64,000 nt of DNA from Eucommia ulmoides (taxonomy: Eukaryota; Streptophyta; Magnoliopsida; Garryales; Eucommiaceae): positions 25,629,566 through 25,693,565 of the forward strand of contig CM028325.1 in the NCBI GenBank assembly GCA_016647705.1, in the 5' to 3' direction. The translations under genes and the position numbers were made by a program. The notes under the pieces are model-generated. The model saw only the letters and a program-made list of their open reading frames with translations. It did not search any database and had not been told where the DNA came from. Below, in pieces: positions 1 through 10,085 of the stretch (the first letter of the stretch is position 1; each line of letters starts with the position of its first letter).

Positions 1-420
1 GTTAACGGATAGTCTATTATATAACCAACTCAAATAATAAGTGATCATATTTTGATTTGAGTTGTGGCATCTTTTATGTAAAAGCTCAGTTAAGTAGTAA
101 GTGTATATTTTGGGTTTCGTTGAAGCCCGTTACGGGAGGGCCCAACGAGAAACCCTAATATAAATAACTAAATCCCCTATTTAATCTAGATTAAGGGTTT
201 CTTCCCATTGAGAGCTACCACCACAATAATCTAGATTATATGGAGGAAGACCTAGTCAGTAATCCGCTTCGACAGATTCAATCTCCTGCGTTTGCTCAAA
301 CCGGTAGGTATTCGATTACCATTCTTTATTGTTGTATCCTAATAATCATGTATATTTACGATCTTTATTAATTTTCGTATTATTGTGATTATGAAAAATA
401 ATCAACATAAATAACTATGT
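1..420. other. Unassigned segment, possibly LTR-like
   Basis: No coding frame is supported. A TATAAATA-like stretch near 161-168 is followed by a pyrimidine-rich leader-like stretch, an arrangement common in LTR promoter/R regions. No second copy or target duplication is visible in the window, so this is a guess; it could also be ordinary intergenic DNA. Confidence 0.25.
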
Positions 421-1490
421 GATGTTGAGATCAAGGAGGCCATGAAATCCATATAGGATTTCAAGGTCCTCAATTCTGATGGTTTTCAGGTTGGTTTCTA
501 TAAGAAGAATTGGGATGTTATTGGCAAGGTCATTAACAGTTTTGTCAAAGACTATTTCAAGAATAAAATTAGGCCTTTTTCTTCTAATGAAACTCTTGTC
601 GCGCTAATTCCTAAAATTGACTGTCTTAAGAAGATTAGCCAATTTAGACCTATAAGCCTTTGCAATATTCACTATAAAATTGTTTCTAAGATCCTTGTTG
701 CTCGGATCTGTCCTCTCCTATCCCAAATTGTTGGACTGTTCCAAAATCTTTGTTTCTGGGAAAACCATATTGATAACATTATCATAACCTAGGAGATTAA
801 CCATTCCCTAAAAAATTCGAATAGTGAACAGGGAGACATATATGATCCTGAAAATTGATTTGAAAAAGGCGTATGCTAGAATTAATTGGAACTACCTTAA
901 AGATACGCTTGAGTACTTCAATTTCCCTAGGGACTGGATTAATATAGTTATGAGTTGTGTCACCAGAATTTATCTATTCTATGGAATGGAGAGAGCCTTG
1001 AGAAATCCAGGCCATCTAGAGGTCTTAGGTAGGGAGACCTATTGTCCTCTTACCTGTTTGCCCTCTGCATGGAAAGACTGTCTCATGTTATTATTAAAAG
1101 TTGTAATGAAGGGGATTGGAAAGGCATCAAAGCCTCTCGAAATGGACCCGTAATCTCTCATCATTTCTTTGCGGATGATCTAATCCTCTTCTCAAAAGTA
1201 GGTAACATTCTTGTCAAATTTTCAAGCAAATCTGGATAGAAAATCAATCTAAGCAAATCTAAAATGTTTGTGTCCCCAAATGTCCCCATAATTCAAGCCA
1301 AAATGTTGAGTAGGTGCTTAGGTATTAGCTTAACTAATGATCTCGGTGTCTACCTTGGAACCCCTTTAATCCATACTAGGTTCAGTAAGAATCAGTTCAA
1401 CTTATTTGTGGAGAAAATTAATAAGAGACTCACCCTTTGGAAAGCTAAAAACTATCTATCGCATGGAGGACCACTCTTATTAAATCTATA
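421..1490 (+). pseudogene. LINE reverse transcriptase, degenerate
   Basis: The product would copy LINE RNA at the nick site. Recognisable blocks run in order: a region at about 421-800 containing QFRPISLCN-like text (PISLCN is characteristic of plant LINE RT), a block at 840-960 with LKIDLKKAYARINW (the first catalytic Asp lies in this motif A), and FFADDLILF at about 1162-1190 (motif C with the Asp-Asp pair). The blocks lie in different frames and stops interrupt them, so no functional protein is made. The 1264-1491 frame reads like the thumb region (LGVYLGTPLIH). Confidence 0.85.
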
Positions 1491-2689
1491 ACTTCTTTTA
1501 TTTCATTGTATTCTCTGTAAACAAATTCCCTCATCTTTGAGATGTGTAAGGAAATTAATAAAATGAATAAAGCATTTTTATGGGGAGACACTAACATGAA
1601 AAGGAATTTCCATCTAGTTAATTTGGGGATTGTTTGTAGCCAATGAAGTTCGGGATGAATAGGGATAAAAGAAACCAAATTAAGTAATGATGTTATGCTA
1701 TCTAAACTTGGTTGGAAAGTTGTCTCTAATGCCTGAAACATATGGGTAGAAGTCATTAAGAATAAATATAAACTTGATAATAGGCCTAACTCGTGGACTA
1801 AGAAAAAATGGTGGACCTCACATCTAGAAAGGTATATGGAATACCAGATATATCCTGATAAAAAGAATTAAACGGATAGTTGGAGATGGTACTTCCATAT
1901 GTTTATGGACGGATTGGTGGTTTGGTATAGGCCTCTTAGGTAATGTTGAATTACAGAAAAATCTTGACCTGAGAGTCGCAAATATTATAAATGATAATGG
2001 TAGTTAATCACTATTGCCTATCATCTACCTATTGACCAAGGAATAGGTTAAAGATATCTATGATTCTAGCCTATCGGATATGACAAAGAAGCAGAGACTT
2101 ACTTTGTATTTGGAAACCTCTAGGAGATTCTCAACTACCTCCGCCTATGAAATAACTAGGAACACAAGTAATAAAAACAAAATTTCCAAATCGGAATGGA
2201 TCTGGAAACTAAAGGCATCCCAAAACTTAAAATTCTTTGTCTAGACCATATTCCATAGGAAGTTGCTGATCAATTATTTGAGGGCCAAATGGTCCAATGA
2301 TGTATTATCTCTATATGATAGATGTTTAAACTCTTTGGAAATGATGGACCACGCTCTCAGGAAATACCCAAAGGCCTATGCAGTTTGGTAATTTTTTTTC
2401 TTAACAATTAATTACTAAGGAAAGATATCCAACTTGATATCCTTGAATGGATTGCCAAACACATCAACGGGAGTACTTCTAACTTTCGTAAAGCTCTTAA
2501 TTTTATATCCATCATCTAGGAGGGATGGAAGGACCGGAACAAAGAATCCATTCATGGTTCATCAAGGGAGGCTTTTCAAGTGGCTTCCAAAATTTCTATA
2601 TTGTACAAAAATCTTTTGGAAGCGCTCTCCCTGTCCAACCATCTAGATGATGAGAACCCTAATACTTGCACTAATTGGAAAACTCCTGT

Positions 2690-3176
2690 GACATGTTATT
2701 ACAAATTAAACATGGATGGAAGTGCTAGAGGCAACCCAGGATAAAAAAGAATTGAGGGACTTTCAAAGGACTACCAAGGAGTGTGGCTTGTGGGCTACTA
2801 TGAACAACTTTCATCTTTCACAGCCATTGAGGCAAAACTCAAGAGTATTCATACTGGAATCCTGATTATAGCAGCTCAAGGCTACCCAAGGGTGATCGTG
2901 GAAACAAACTCAACCGATGCAGCGGCACTTATCCTCAAAGATTGCCTAGTGACACATCTTTACAAACTTTGGGTAGAAGACTGTAAAAGATTTCTCAAAA
3001 ACAATGATTATAAGCTACAATATGTTCTGAGAGAGAGGAACAAATGTGCGAACTTTCTAGCTAAAAAGGGCACGGATGGAGGAGTTTATCTCAAATGCTT
3101 GGAATCTCCAACCGAAGATATGACAATCATGGTGATATCAGAGATGGACGTGGAATCGTTTAATCGTTTTCCTTAG
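2690..3176 (+). pseudogene. LINE RNase H domain, degenerate
   Basis: This is the C-terminal RNase H of the same LINE. MDGSARGNPG at about 2710 holds the first catalytic Asp, and AIEAKL (about 2825) holds the Glu. The third site reads VETNSTDAA, where an Asp is usual in the N position, and the last motif RERNKCANFLAKKG has Asn where the family has Asp. At least one stop lies just after the first motif. Two apparent active-site losses plus stops argue for a dead copy. Confidence 0.8.
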
Positions 3177-3207
3177 TTTTGTAGTCTTCTCTTTTGTATC
3201 AAAAAAA

Positions 3208-3540
3208 CAAAAGATAAAACTAAGACCAATGTGATGAGATATATTGTTTTACATTTCAACGGCATTCATGAACTAATGTAAATAAATGAATGTTACCTAA
3301 CTTATTTACTATTGCATTATGTTTTATTGCTTTTTTTTTGGTGAGCTTGGATGGGAACCCAAATTTAAACAATGGAATGTCATACTCGATCGACATACAA
3401 GTGCTCTATTTACTCAATTGCAATTTTATAAGTATTGTATCTTTAAAAGACCAACATAGTGTTTCTCAATCCTAAAGGGGGGGGGAGGGGGGGGGGGAAT
3501 TATTCCAAGAGTTTTTGGAAGATACTATTAATTAAAGTAG
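3208..3540. other. Unassigned spacer with long G-runs
   Basis: No gene or known repeat is recognised. A G-rich homopolymer stretch (about 3476-3499, interrupted by single A) stands out. It lies between the LINE tail and the first Helitron similarity and may belong to the Helitron's upstream part. Confidence 0.4.
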
Positions 3541-4399
3541 GTTGAACTACTTCAAGCTCCATCGACCAAATCTCCGCAGTGAACTCTATCAAAGTCAATG
3601 AATTATTTTACCATCATTTTTCTTGGTAATCTTAGACATGTGTTTGAAATCTTCTAAGATTCAATTGCTATAACGAGGAATAACCATCATCCTAACTTGT
3701 TTCTTATCATGGCTGAAAATCTAAACTAGACAGAAATCATTGAATCTTTATAGCCAAATCAAAAGTCATTCAATCATCCAAACTTAATTTGCCATGTTTT
3801 TCAGTTAAAAAATATCTTATGAAAGAGATTAAAGCGAGTATTTGGAGGGGGAAAAGTTACCCATACTTTTATAGTAGAGATTTTACCACACATGCACTTA
3901 AGTATATTTCTTGATAGTTCGGGTAAAATTCGAACATGTGACCAAATAGATAGAATAGTTTGTGCCGAATTTCTAAATCCAACTAAAGAATCATAACTTT
4001 TTATGACCATAAAAAAAATATGGTGCACGGACCATGTGATCATCAAAATCCTCAAGAACCTTGCATAGAAAATAGTAGATGCACTAATATATATCTATGA
4101 GATTTTACCAAAAGTACGACTATGGAAGAAAAAGGATATCCTAATTATCATCGTCATTAGAATAGTAAAGTTTATACTGGTGAAGGGAAACAAGTTGACG
4201 ATAGGGATGTCGTCCCATACAATTCATATCTTTCTAGAATGTTCGACTCCCATATTATTGTTGAAGTCTGTGTTAGACTTAGATGTGTCAAATATATTCA
4301 AAAGTATGACGACATTGATTTTGGGACTACTGAATTAGATCAAGAAATATCTTAATGCAAGGTACATTGGACCGTCCAAGGCTATTTGGCGATTATTTA
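3541..4399 (+). pseudogene. Helitron Rep (HUH endonuclease) region, degenerate
   Basis: In Helitrons this part nicks and joins DNA ends during rolling-circle transposition. The frame around 3551-3597 reads YFKLHRPNLRSELYQ, resembling the conserved LRSELY block. At 3883-3906 the frame reads LPHMHLSIF, matching the LPHAHxLxFL block whose two His (3889-3891 and 3895-3897) form the HUH metal site. Further matches are IRTCDQIDRIVCAEF (about 3920-3965) and ARYIGPSKAIWRLF just before the MITE. Frame changes and stops intervene. Confidence 0.75.
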
Positions 4400-5030
4400 G
4401 GCCCCGTTTGGTAACCATTTCCATTCTATTTCCAGATTTTTGGGAATTCTGTTTGGGAATAGCGTTTGATAATTTTTGTTTCCGTTTCCATTTCATTCCC
4501 ATTTGAGAATTGTGCCCATTTTTTTCTTAAGAAATGAGAAACAAAAAAAAAATTATTTCTCATTATTCTCATTCCATTCCCAAAATACATAGTTACTGTT
4601 CACCCGCCGGCCGTCGGCCATCTCCAGCGACCGTCGCCGGTCACCGTCCGGCCGGAAATTTTTCGGCCACTATCACCCACACGCCACCGCTGTCCGGTCG
4701 TGGCCGGCGATGGCCCCATTCCCTTCTGGCCGGCGTCGCCAGCGGGCGCCATTGCTTTTCGGCGTTGCCGGCGCCGGCGCCACCGCAGTCCGATCGTCGC
4801 CGGCGCCGGAGCCATCGCCGGCCGGCCAAAACAGAAAAAAAAAAAAAAAAAAAAAGATTTTAGGATAAAATCGTTACTAAACACAATTCCCTTCCCAAAA
4901 CAAAAAAAAAAATATAAAATTTATCGTTACTAAACGCGATTCTACTCTCAAGAAGAAAACAAAATTCTCATCCCATCCCATTCCCATCCTACTACTGGAA
5001 TGGAAACAGGAACGGTTACCAAACGCCACC
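4400..5030. mobile_element. MITE, PIF/Harbinger (Tourist)-like, 631 bp
   Basis: Terminal inverted repeats GGCCCCGTTTGGTAACC and GGTTACCAAACGCCACC flank the element, with a TTA duplication on each side (4397-4399 and 5031-5033). The centre is GC-rich and repetitive (about 4600-4830, many CCGGC words), and the flanks are A- and T-rich. No transposase is encoded. Dropping the element and one TTA restores a continuous Helitron reading across the junction, which confirms the ends. A related copy lies at 12276-12822. Confidence 0.85.
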
Positions 5031-5033
5031 TTA

Positions 5034-6241
5034 ATTTTGTTTTATATGAAGACATTCCAACAAATGTTGTCTTTAATTCTAATGAATCAATAAAGACAAT
5101 TGTTTCTCGAACTCAATCATAACAGTCAACTTTGACAAAAGAAATTACATATTGTGCTGCACATACTAATGTGTTGCTTATACTTAACAAGACTTTTTCC
5201 AGCATTTTGTTGGGAATAAAACTGAAAAAAACTTGGTAACGAAGATAGAGGGGGTTTGTAATCGGTAGAATGTATTTTGTATTCTTCCAATCCGGGTGAA
5301 GGATTTTATTTGTGTTTATTATTAATTGTAAACAACGGACCACAATAATTGAAATGTTTTTGCATAATTAACAATATTGATGCAACATTTAAAGCCGCAT
5401 ATGTAAAAAGATGGTTATTAAAAGATGATGGTGAATGGATACAGTGTCTTCAAGAGACATCTATTTTGAGTACTAGACATGAGTTAAAAGATTATTTTGT
5501 CATTCTTACTAAATTTTCTCCTATTAATCCATGTGAATTATGGAATTAGTTTTCGATGTGATGATCTTTTTCCTAAAATTTGCACACTTTTCTTAATCCC
5601 TATTCCAAATGGGGAACAAATTAAAGACTATGGTTTGTATTTTTTGAATCAACTACTTGAAGAATTGGGCAAGAGCTTAGTTGTTTTTCCATCGATTCCA
5701 CAACCTATCAAAAATTGAAATATGGTAATTGGCAATAGATTGATATGGAAACATCGTCAAAAGCAAAGTGAAGTACAATAGCTTAATGTACAAGGTAATA
5801 TTAGTCATATTAATGATGGTCAACGTGTTTCATATGAAACAATCACTTCATCGATGTTTATAAATTAAGGAAAAATATTCTTTTTAAATGGTGGTTCCGG
5901 TATGGAGAAGACATTTCTATACAATACCATCGCAAAAAAATAAAATAAAATAAAATAAATCTTAGTCTCAATGATCACGTTATCATTATCATGGCATCAT
6001 CTGATATTGCGTCTCCACTACTTAAAGAAGGTCGAATATCACATTCTACATTTCGTATTCCATTGAATATTGTTTATAATTCAATTTGCTGGTTTAATAA
6101 ACAATCGTTGCATGTAAAACTATTTAGAGATACAAAATTAATTATTTGGGATGAAGTTCTTATGCAACATAAGTATTGTGTTGAGTTTGTGAACCGAATG
6201 CTATGAGATATTTAAGGTAACTCGAAACCATTTGAGGGTAT
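5034..6241 (+). pseudogene. Helitron helicase, N-terminal half, degenerate
   Basis: This is a PIF1-family superfamily-1B helicase of Helitron type. Recognisable text includes FVLYEDIPTNV (after the MITE), AAYVKRWLLKDDGEWIQCLQE (about 5390-5455), the DYGLYFLNQLLEELGKSL block (about 5625-5680), a GGSGMEKTFLYNT stretch near 5893 in the place of the Walker A GGxGTGKT loop, and [12 protein letters not shown] with [15 protein letters not shown] (6047-6180; WDE carries the Walker B acids). The Walker A reading has Glu where Thr-Gly is usual. The frame breaks repeatedly. The LTR at 6242 cuts it just after KPFEGI. Confidence 0.8.
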
Positions 6242-6593
6242 TGATGTCGCCAAAAAATTCCCGACACATGTAACAGCTTTTGCACGTACCAGAAATCTCT
6301 GTAACCTATATCTATTGCCCCTCCTGACCTGCAAAACTGATTAGTTCTAAGGGGACATCGGTATGGTGTCGGCCAAAGAACCTCCAGCGTGAGAATAAGT
6401 CAATCTATTCAAGGGTATTAGGCAAATGACTGCATTATAAAAAGAATGCGATACATTTCCTTTATTTATAGAATGAGCAAATTATGACCGTTGGAGATGG
6501 GTGACCTAGTCTTTGATGATTTGGTCTTTCCTCATTATATTGCTATTTAATAGGGATTCAATGAGGAGTTACACAATTAGTGGGGAGTTACGC

Positions 6594-9318
6594 TGTAAGA
6601 CCCCGACTTTTGACTTACATAAAATTCAAGCCGCGTTTTAAATATTTCAAAAATACTGGGGTAGAGTTCAATATTTATTTTATGAGTTAAAATTTTAGGA
6701 GGATGTATGGGAATTTTGTATAAACATTAAAACATAGTTTGAGTTTAATTGCTACCCCACCATAACATAAGGGAAGGTTTGTGTATTTTTTCAAAAAATA
6801 TCTTCAATTAATTATATATATACATGATAAAGATGGGAGGAAAGGTCCAGAACCGAAGGGAGAGAAAGGAAGAGAAATGAGAGAGAGAAATCGGGTTCAG
6901 CGTCGACGGTGAGGTGCAGGGCGGTTGGCGATGGGCTTTTTTGTTCAGGGGTTGGGTGGAGAAGTGTGTTTGTGTATGACGGAGTGATGCGTGGGTTCAG
7001 GGAGTTCGTTCAGCGTGGCGGTCGGTTGATCGTGTCGTCGCCAGCGCTATTACGGTTCGCTGGAGATCTGCGGTTGTCCGTTCGGTGGTGCTCCGAGGTG
7101 ATTGTGTGTGTTCCGGTGTGTGTATGTGTGTTCTGTGCTGTTCAATCTCTGGCGAGCGTGTGTGTGTGTGATCGGTGAAGGATGATCGGCAGTGTAGCGT
7201 CGCTGTTCGTCATTGACATTCGATGAGTGTGTGGATGTTGTTCGGGTGTTCAACCGTTGGTGGGTGTGCGAGATGTGCAGGCGTCGGAGGTGTGGTTGTT
7301 CGGTCAAACGTGTGTATGTGTGTCGGACGTGGTGTATGTGCAAGTCGGCGGTGCGTGCGGGGTTGTATTGTCCAGCGGTGGGGGTTGTTGTGCCAACACT
7401 GTGTGTGTTCCTTGTTACTGTTTTCGTTCTGTTTTTTCTCCCGTTCCATGTCTATTTCCGTTTTATTTTTTGATCCAGATGTGGGTGGTGGTCGGTTGTT
7501 GGCTGGTTGTTTGGTTGGTGGGTGTAAGTTGTGTGCGAGCAATTGGTGGTGGTGACTGCCGGAATTAGTGAGGATAGAGAGAGTGGTCGGCTGGAAAATT
7601 GACAAAACAGAGCAGAAATGGAGGAGAAGCGCCCGCTTAGGCGATGGAAAGTTCACTTAGGCGATGGAAGATCAGTGTCAGAATGAGAGAAAGTTCGCCT
7701 AGGCGGAAGTTTCTCGCCTAGGCGGCAGGTCGTCAGTGTGTAACTCAAAACTGTAAAGGAGCTCGGTCGCCTAAGCGGTGGATTTGCGCTCAGGCGGTGA
7801 AACTGCAGTATGCAGTTGAGAGTAAGGGAGAAGCAGTCACTCGTTCGCCTAGGCGGTAGGACGTCGCTTAGGCGATGGGGAGCAGAATCAGAAATACATG
7901 GAATTTTAGGGAAATCCATGATCGGTTTGGAACGGGTAACCTTTCTAATTTATTTTGTGAATTGTAAATTTAGTTTTCTAACCTTAGAGTAATAAAATGA
8001 AAATAATAAATCCTGGAATTGTTTATAAGAACAGAGTTTATAAATAGTAAACCGTAACGAAACGATACTAGTTGAATAGTTATATTTCGTAATAAAATAT
8101 GGGAAATAGGAAATTAAGGAAATTAGGATTTCATGACGTGATTAGTTTGTTTTATACAAAATTATTAATTTAGGCCCTGTCACCATTAGGTTCGCAGGCA
8201 CCGGAGTTCGGATACAGGATAGTCGGTTAAAGTTTACGAAAGCGGATATCAGGTGAGTGTACTGTCTTCTTGCCAAACTATTTTTATATACACATATGAT
8301 GAAATCTGTGTTTGCTTTTATAAATGATATGGATCAAGCTAGTTATGGGTGAGTTGGTAAAATGGATTTCCATTGAAATGTTTGGGTTTTAAAAAGAAAG
8401 ACTTTATAAATAATCTATTGGATTTTGTGGTTTTAATTAAAAGTGGGTTTTGTTAAAAAGAGATGGACAATGGTGATTTTGATGATATTGATGAGGTGAT
8501 GATTTATATTATGGTCTGTCCGAAGGGTGGTCCGGCAGACGGATAATTATTTATGATTGTATGATGATAGTATTGAATTGACTATGCCATAGTTTATGAT
8601 GTCCTGTCCGGAAGGTGGTCTGGCAGGTGGTGATTTATGATGGATACTTATTATGTGGTGATTTATATTATTGGCCTCCGGAGACACCCGGTTGGCGGTG
8701 ATATGCGCAGTTAGGTCCGCTAGGAAGGCATATCCTACGGATGGTTACGGTATCGTTGTAACTTCCGATCGTGAGGTTAAAATGATCACTATGACTTAGC
8801 CGGTGGGTATGGAATTGAGATGTGTATTTGAGTTGGGGTGTTCTATATATATATATATATATATATTGGGTGACTTATTATCGATTTTGGTGTTTGAAAA
8901 CTGAATTATATTGCTTTACTTTCATTACTTATTTGATACTGGAGATTTTATCAACTGTGTGGTGTATATATTTATTTACACTTGATCCATTTAAATGTTG
9001 TATTAAATAAAAAATGTACTGTTGTTATGTTAAAAATGATTTTTTTACTAAGAAGGCAGTACACTCGCAGGTGAATCTTTTAGGAGACGGTCCCCTACTG
9101 GCATTAGGTGGAGTCATCTAGGAATAATTTGAGTTGAGTTGTCAGAGAGGAACAATAAAAAAATGAAAGATTATGTATATGTTGACATTATTGAAATTAT
9201 ATAGAAATTTTATGGAAATTGAGTAATGCATAAGAAGATATAAATTTTTGAAATAGGTGATGTCATATTGTCATCACGCCGGTCCTGGAATGACAGGTGT
9301 TCGGGACGGGTCGTGACA
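6594..9318 (+). mobile_element. Solo LTR, chromovirus (Tekay/Del-like) type, 2.7 kb
   Basis: It begins TGTAAGACCCC and ends GGGTCGTGACA, with near-identical 5-bp flanks TACGC (6589-6593) and TACAC (9319-9323). The 3' half matches the inverted LTR at 48841-51555: for example the block around 8735-8790 pairs with 49385-49445, and both end with the GGGACGGGT-GTGACA signature. A GT-rich stretch (about 6900-7560) gives several overlapping spurious ORFs. A palindrome cluster lies at 7629-7880. No internal region remains, so it is a solo LTR. Confidence 0.8.
7629..7880. repeat. Cluster of CGCCTAGGCG-type palindromes
   Basis: About eight variants of the palindrome CGCCTAGGCG (several as CGCTTAGGCGATGG or CGCCTAAGCGGTGG) occur within 250 bp of the solo LTR, at about 7630, 7654, 7688, 7714, 7767, 7789, 7845 and 7865. 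Spacing is irregular, so this is not a simple tandem repeat. Confidence 0.8.
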
Positions 9319-9490
9319 TACACCCTTTTGGCTCTCCCACTTTAAGTGTGAATTAGGTTCTTTGATATTTCACTTGATGGATCTGTATATGGATCATCGG
9401 TTTGGACCAACGTCCATGACCCGGCTAGTTTTGAGCTTTGGGCTTATTGTGATGGGCTTCTCTTGGATAGTGAGAATTTTTCCTGCATTA

Positions 9491-9870
9491 GGTATCACCT
9501 TTATTCTTGGATGAGACTTTCAGTAAATTTTACTTGTTATACCGTAAGATGTTCGTCAATAAATTGTGATTGCGTAGTTGGGGCGTTCATTCCTTGGGAA
9601 AGATGTACATGTCCTGATGTTAAATTTGAACATGCACCTAAGTAATTCAAACGTTGAATGTCTTGGATGCTATCGTCTTCTGAATTTCTTTTCCAAATGT
9701 CAAGACGTTAAGTCCCCAGTTCGATTAGCATGTGCTATGACGATAAATAAATCAGAAGAATAACCAATGAAATTTATTGGAGTTAATTTGATTACACAAC
9801 TTTTTTAGTCAACTATATGGCTTTATCATATCTATCATTGGATCAATTAAGTGTGGTTCTTCTTCAACAT
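9491..9870 (+). pseudogene. Helitron helicase, C-terminal part, degenerate
   Basis: Directly after the LTR the frame reads ITFILG then DFQ, the place of the GGDFRQ motif that follows KPFGGI in Helitron helicases. The text VVGAFIPW (about 9575), PVRLACAMTINKS (about 9717-9755, cf. FPVRLAFAMTINKSQGQ) and FSQLYGFIIS (about 9805-9835, cf. FSHGQLYVALSR) are the later helicase motifs. A stretch of the normal helicase between them is missing, and stops are frequent. Confidence 0.75.
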
Positions 9871-10085
9871 GAGTCTCTATCTATGATTTCAAAAAAAAAA
9901 ATGGTTTTTATTTTTTTGTCATGATAATGTCACTTTATTTTATAATTTATTTAATTTAAAATAGTGCACAGAATACCATGATATATATCTATTATAATAA
10001 TGATATAATTGTTTCATCACTCTCGATCTCTTCATCTGCGTATATCCATGATCTCTCTCGGAAAATTGACCGTTCGATTTCCACC
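9871..10085 (+). promoter_or_regulatory. Probable promoter and 5' UTR of the acyl-CoA ligase gene
   Basis: About 215 bp separate the Helitron remnant from the start codon. A TATATAT stretch at about 9980-9987 could serve as a TATA box, with the leader including a TC-rich run near 10018-10060. The start context is CCACCATGA. No further element is supported; the true transcription start is unknown. Confidence 0.35.

Larger units (their letters stand above)
421..3207 (+). mobile_element. LINE (non-LTR retrotransposon), broken, 5'-truncated
   Basis: Reverse transcriptase similarity starts at about 421 and RNase H similarity ends at the stop near 3174, followed by a short A-run (about 3201-3207) that looks like the 3' tail. 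The order RT, C-terminal linker, RNase H on the + strand is that of plant L1-type LINEs. No endonuclease domain is seen upstream, so the copy appears 5'-truncated. It is riddled with stops and frame changes and is inactive. No clear target duplication was found. Confidence 0.85.
6242..9490 (-). mobile_element. Solo LTR of Tat-like Ty3/gypsy family, split by a second LTR
   Basis: The start resembles the LTRs at 25602 and 33049 (TGATRTYGCCAAAA, then GGTATGGTGTCGGCCAAAG near 6360-6380). The end, GAATTTTTCCTGCATTA, resembles their ends. It is flanked by a perfect GGTAT duplication (6237-6241 and 9491-9495). Without the nested LTR it is about 525 bp. No coding part is present: a fossil solo LTR. 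Divergence from the 25.6-kb family is considerable, so it is an older or different subfamily. Confidence 0.7.
3541..9870 (+). mobile_element. Helitron relic (Rep/helicase), split by nested insertions
   Basis: A degenerate Rep/helicase coding region reads on the + strand in the expected order: N-terminal region (about 3545-3600), HUH nuclease motif (3889-3897), the pre-helicase conserved region (about 4120-4399), then PIF1-type helicase (about 5034-6241 and 9491-9870). It is interrupted by a MITE (4400-5030) and by an LTR (6242-9490) that holds another LTR. Terminal signatures (5' TC, 3' hairpin plus CTRR) were not identified, so the outer limits are those of the coding similarity only. Many stops and frame changes show it is long dead. 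Confidence 0.75.

Noticed and set aside
3476-3499. Possible G-quadruplex
   Set aside because: Long imperfect G homopolymer in dead transposon DNA; more likely slippage or a base-calling effect, no functional support.
4534-4933. Pro/Arg/Ala-rich ORFs on both strands
   Set aside because: GC-rich core of a MITE, open in several frames; no conserved protein.
6909-7656. Several overlapping ORFs of 86-148 aa on both strands
   Set aside because: They are translations of a GT/GC-rich stretch inside a solo LTR, rich in Cys/Val or His/Thr, with no family resemblance.
9978-10085. Upstream in-frame ATG for the acyl-CoA ligase
   Set aside because: It would add 36 residues encoded by AT-rich leader sequence; the ATG at 10086 has a better context and starts a typical presequence.
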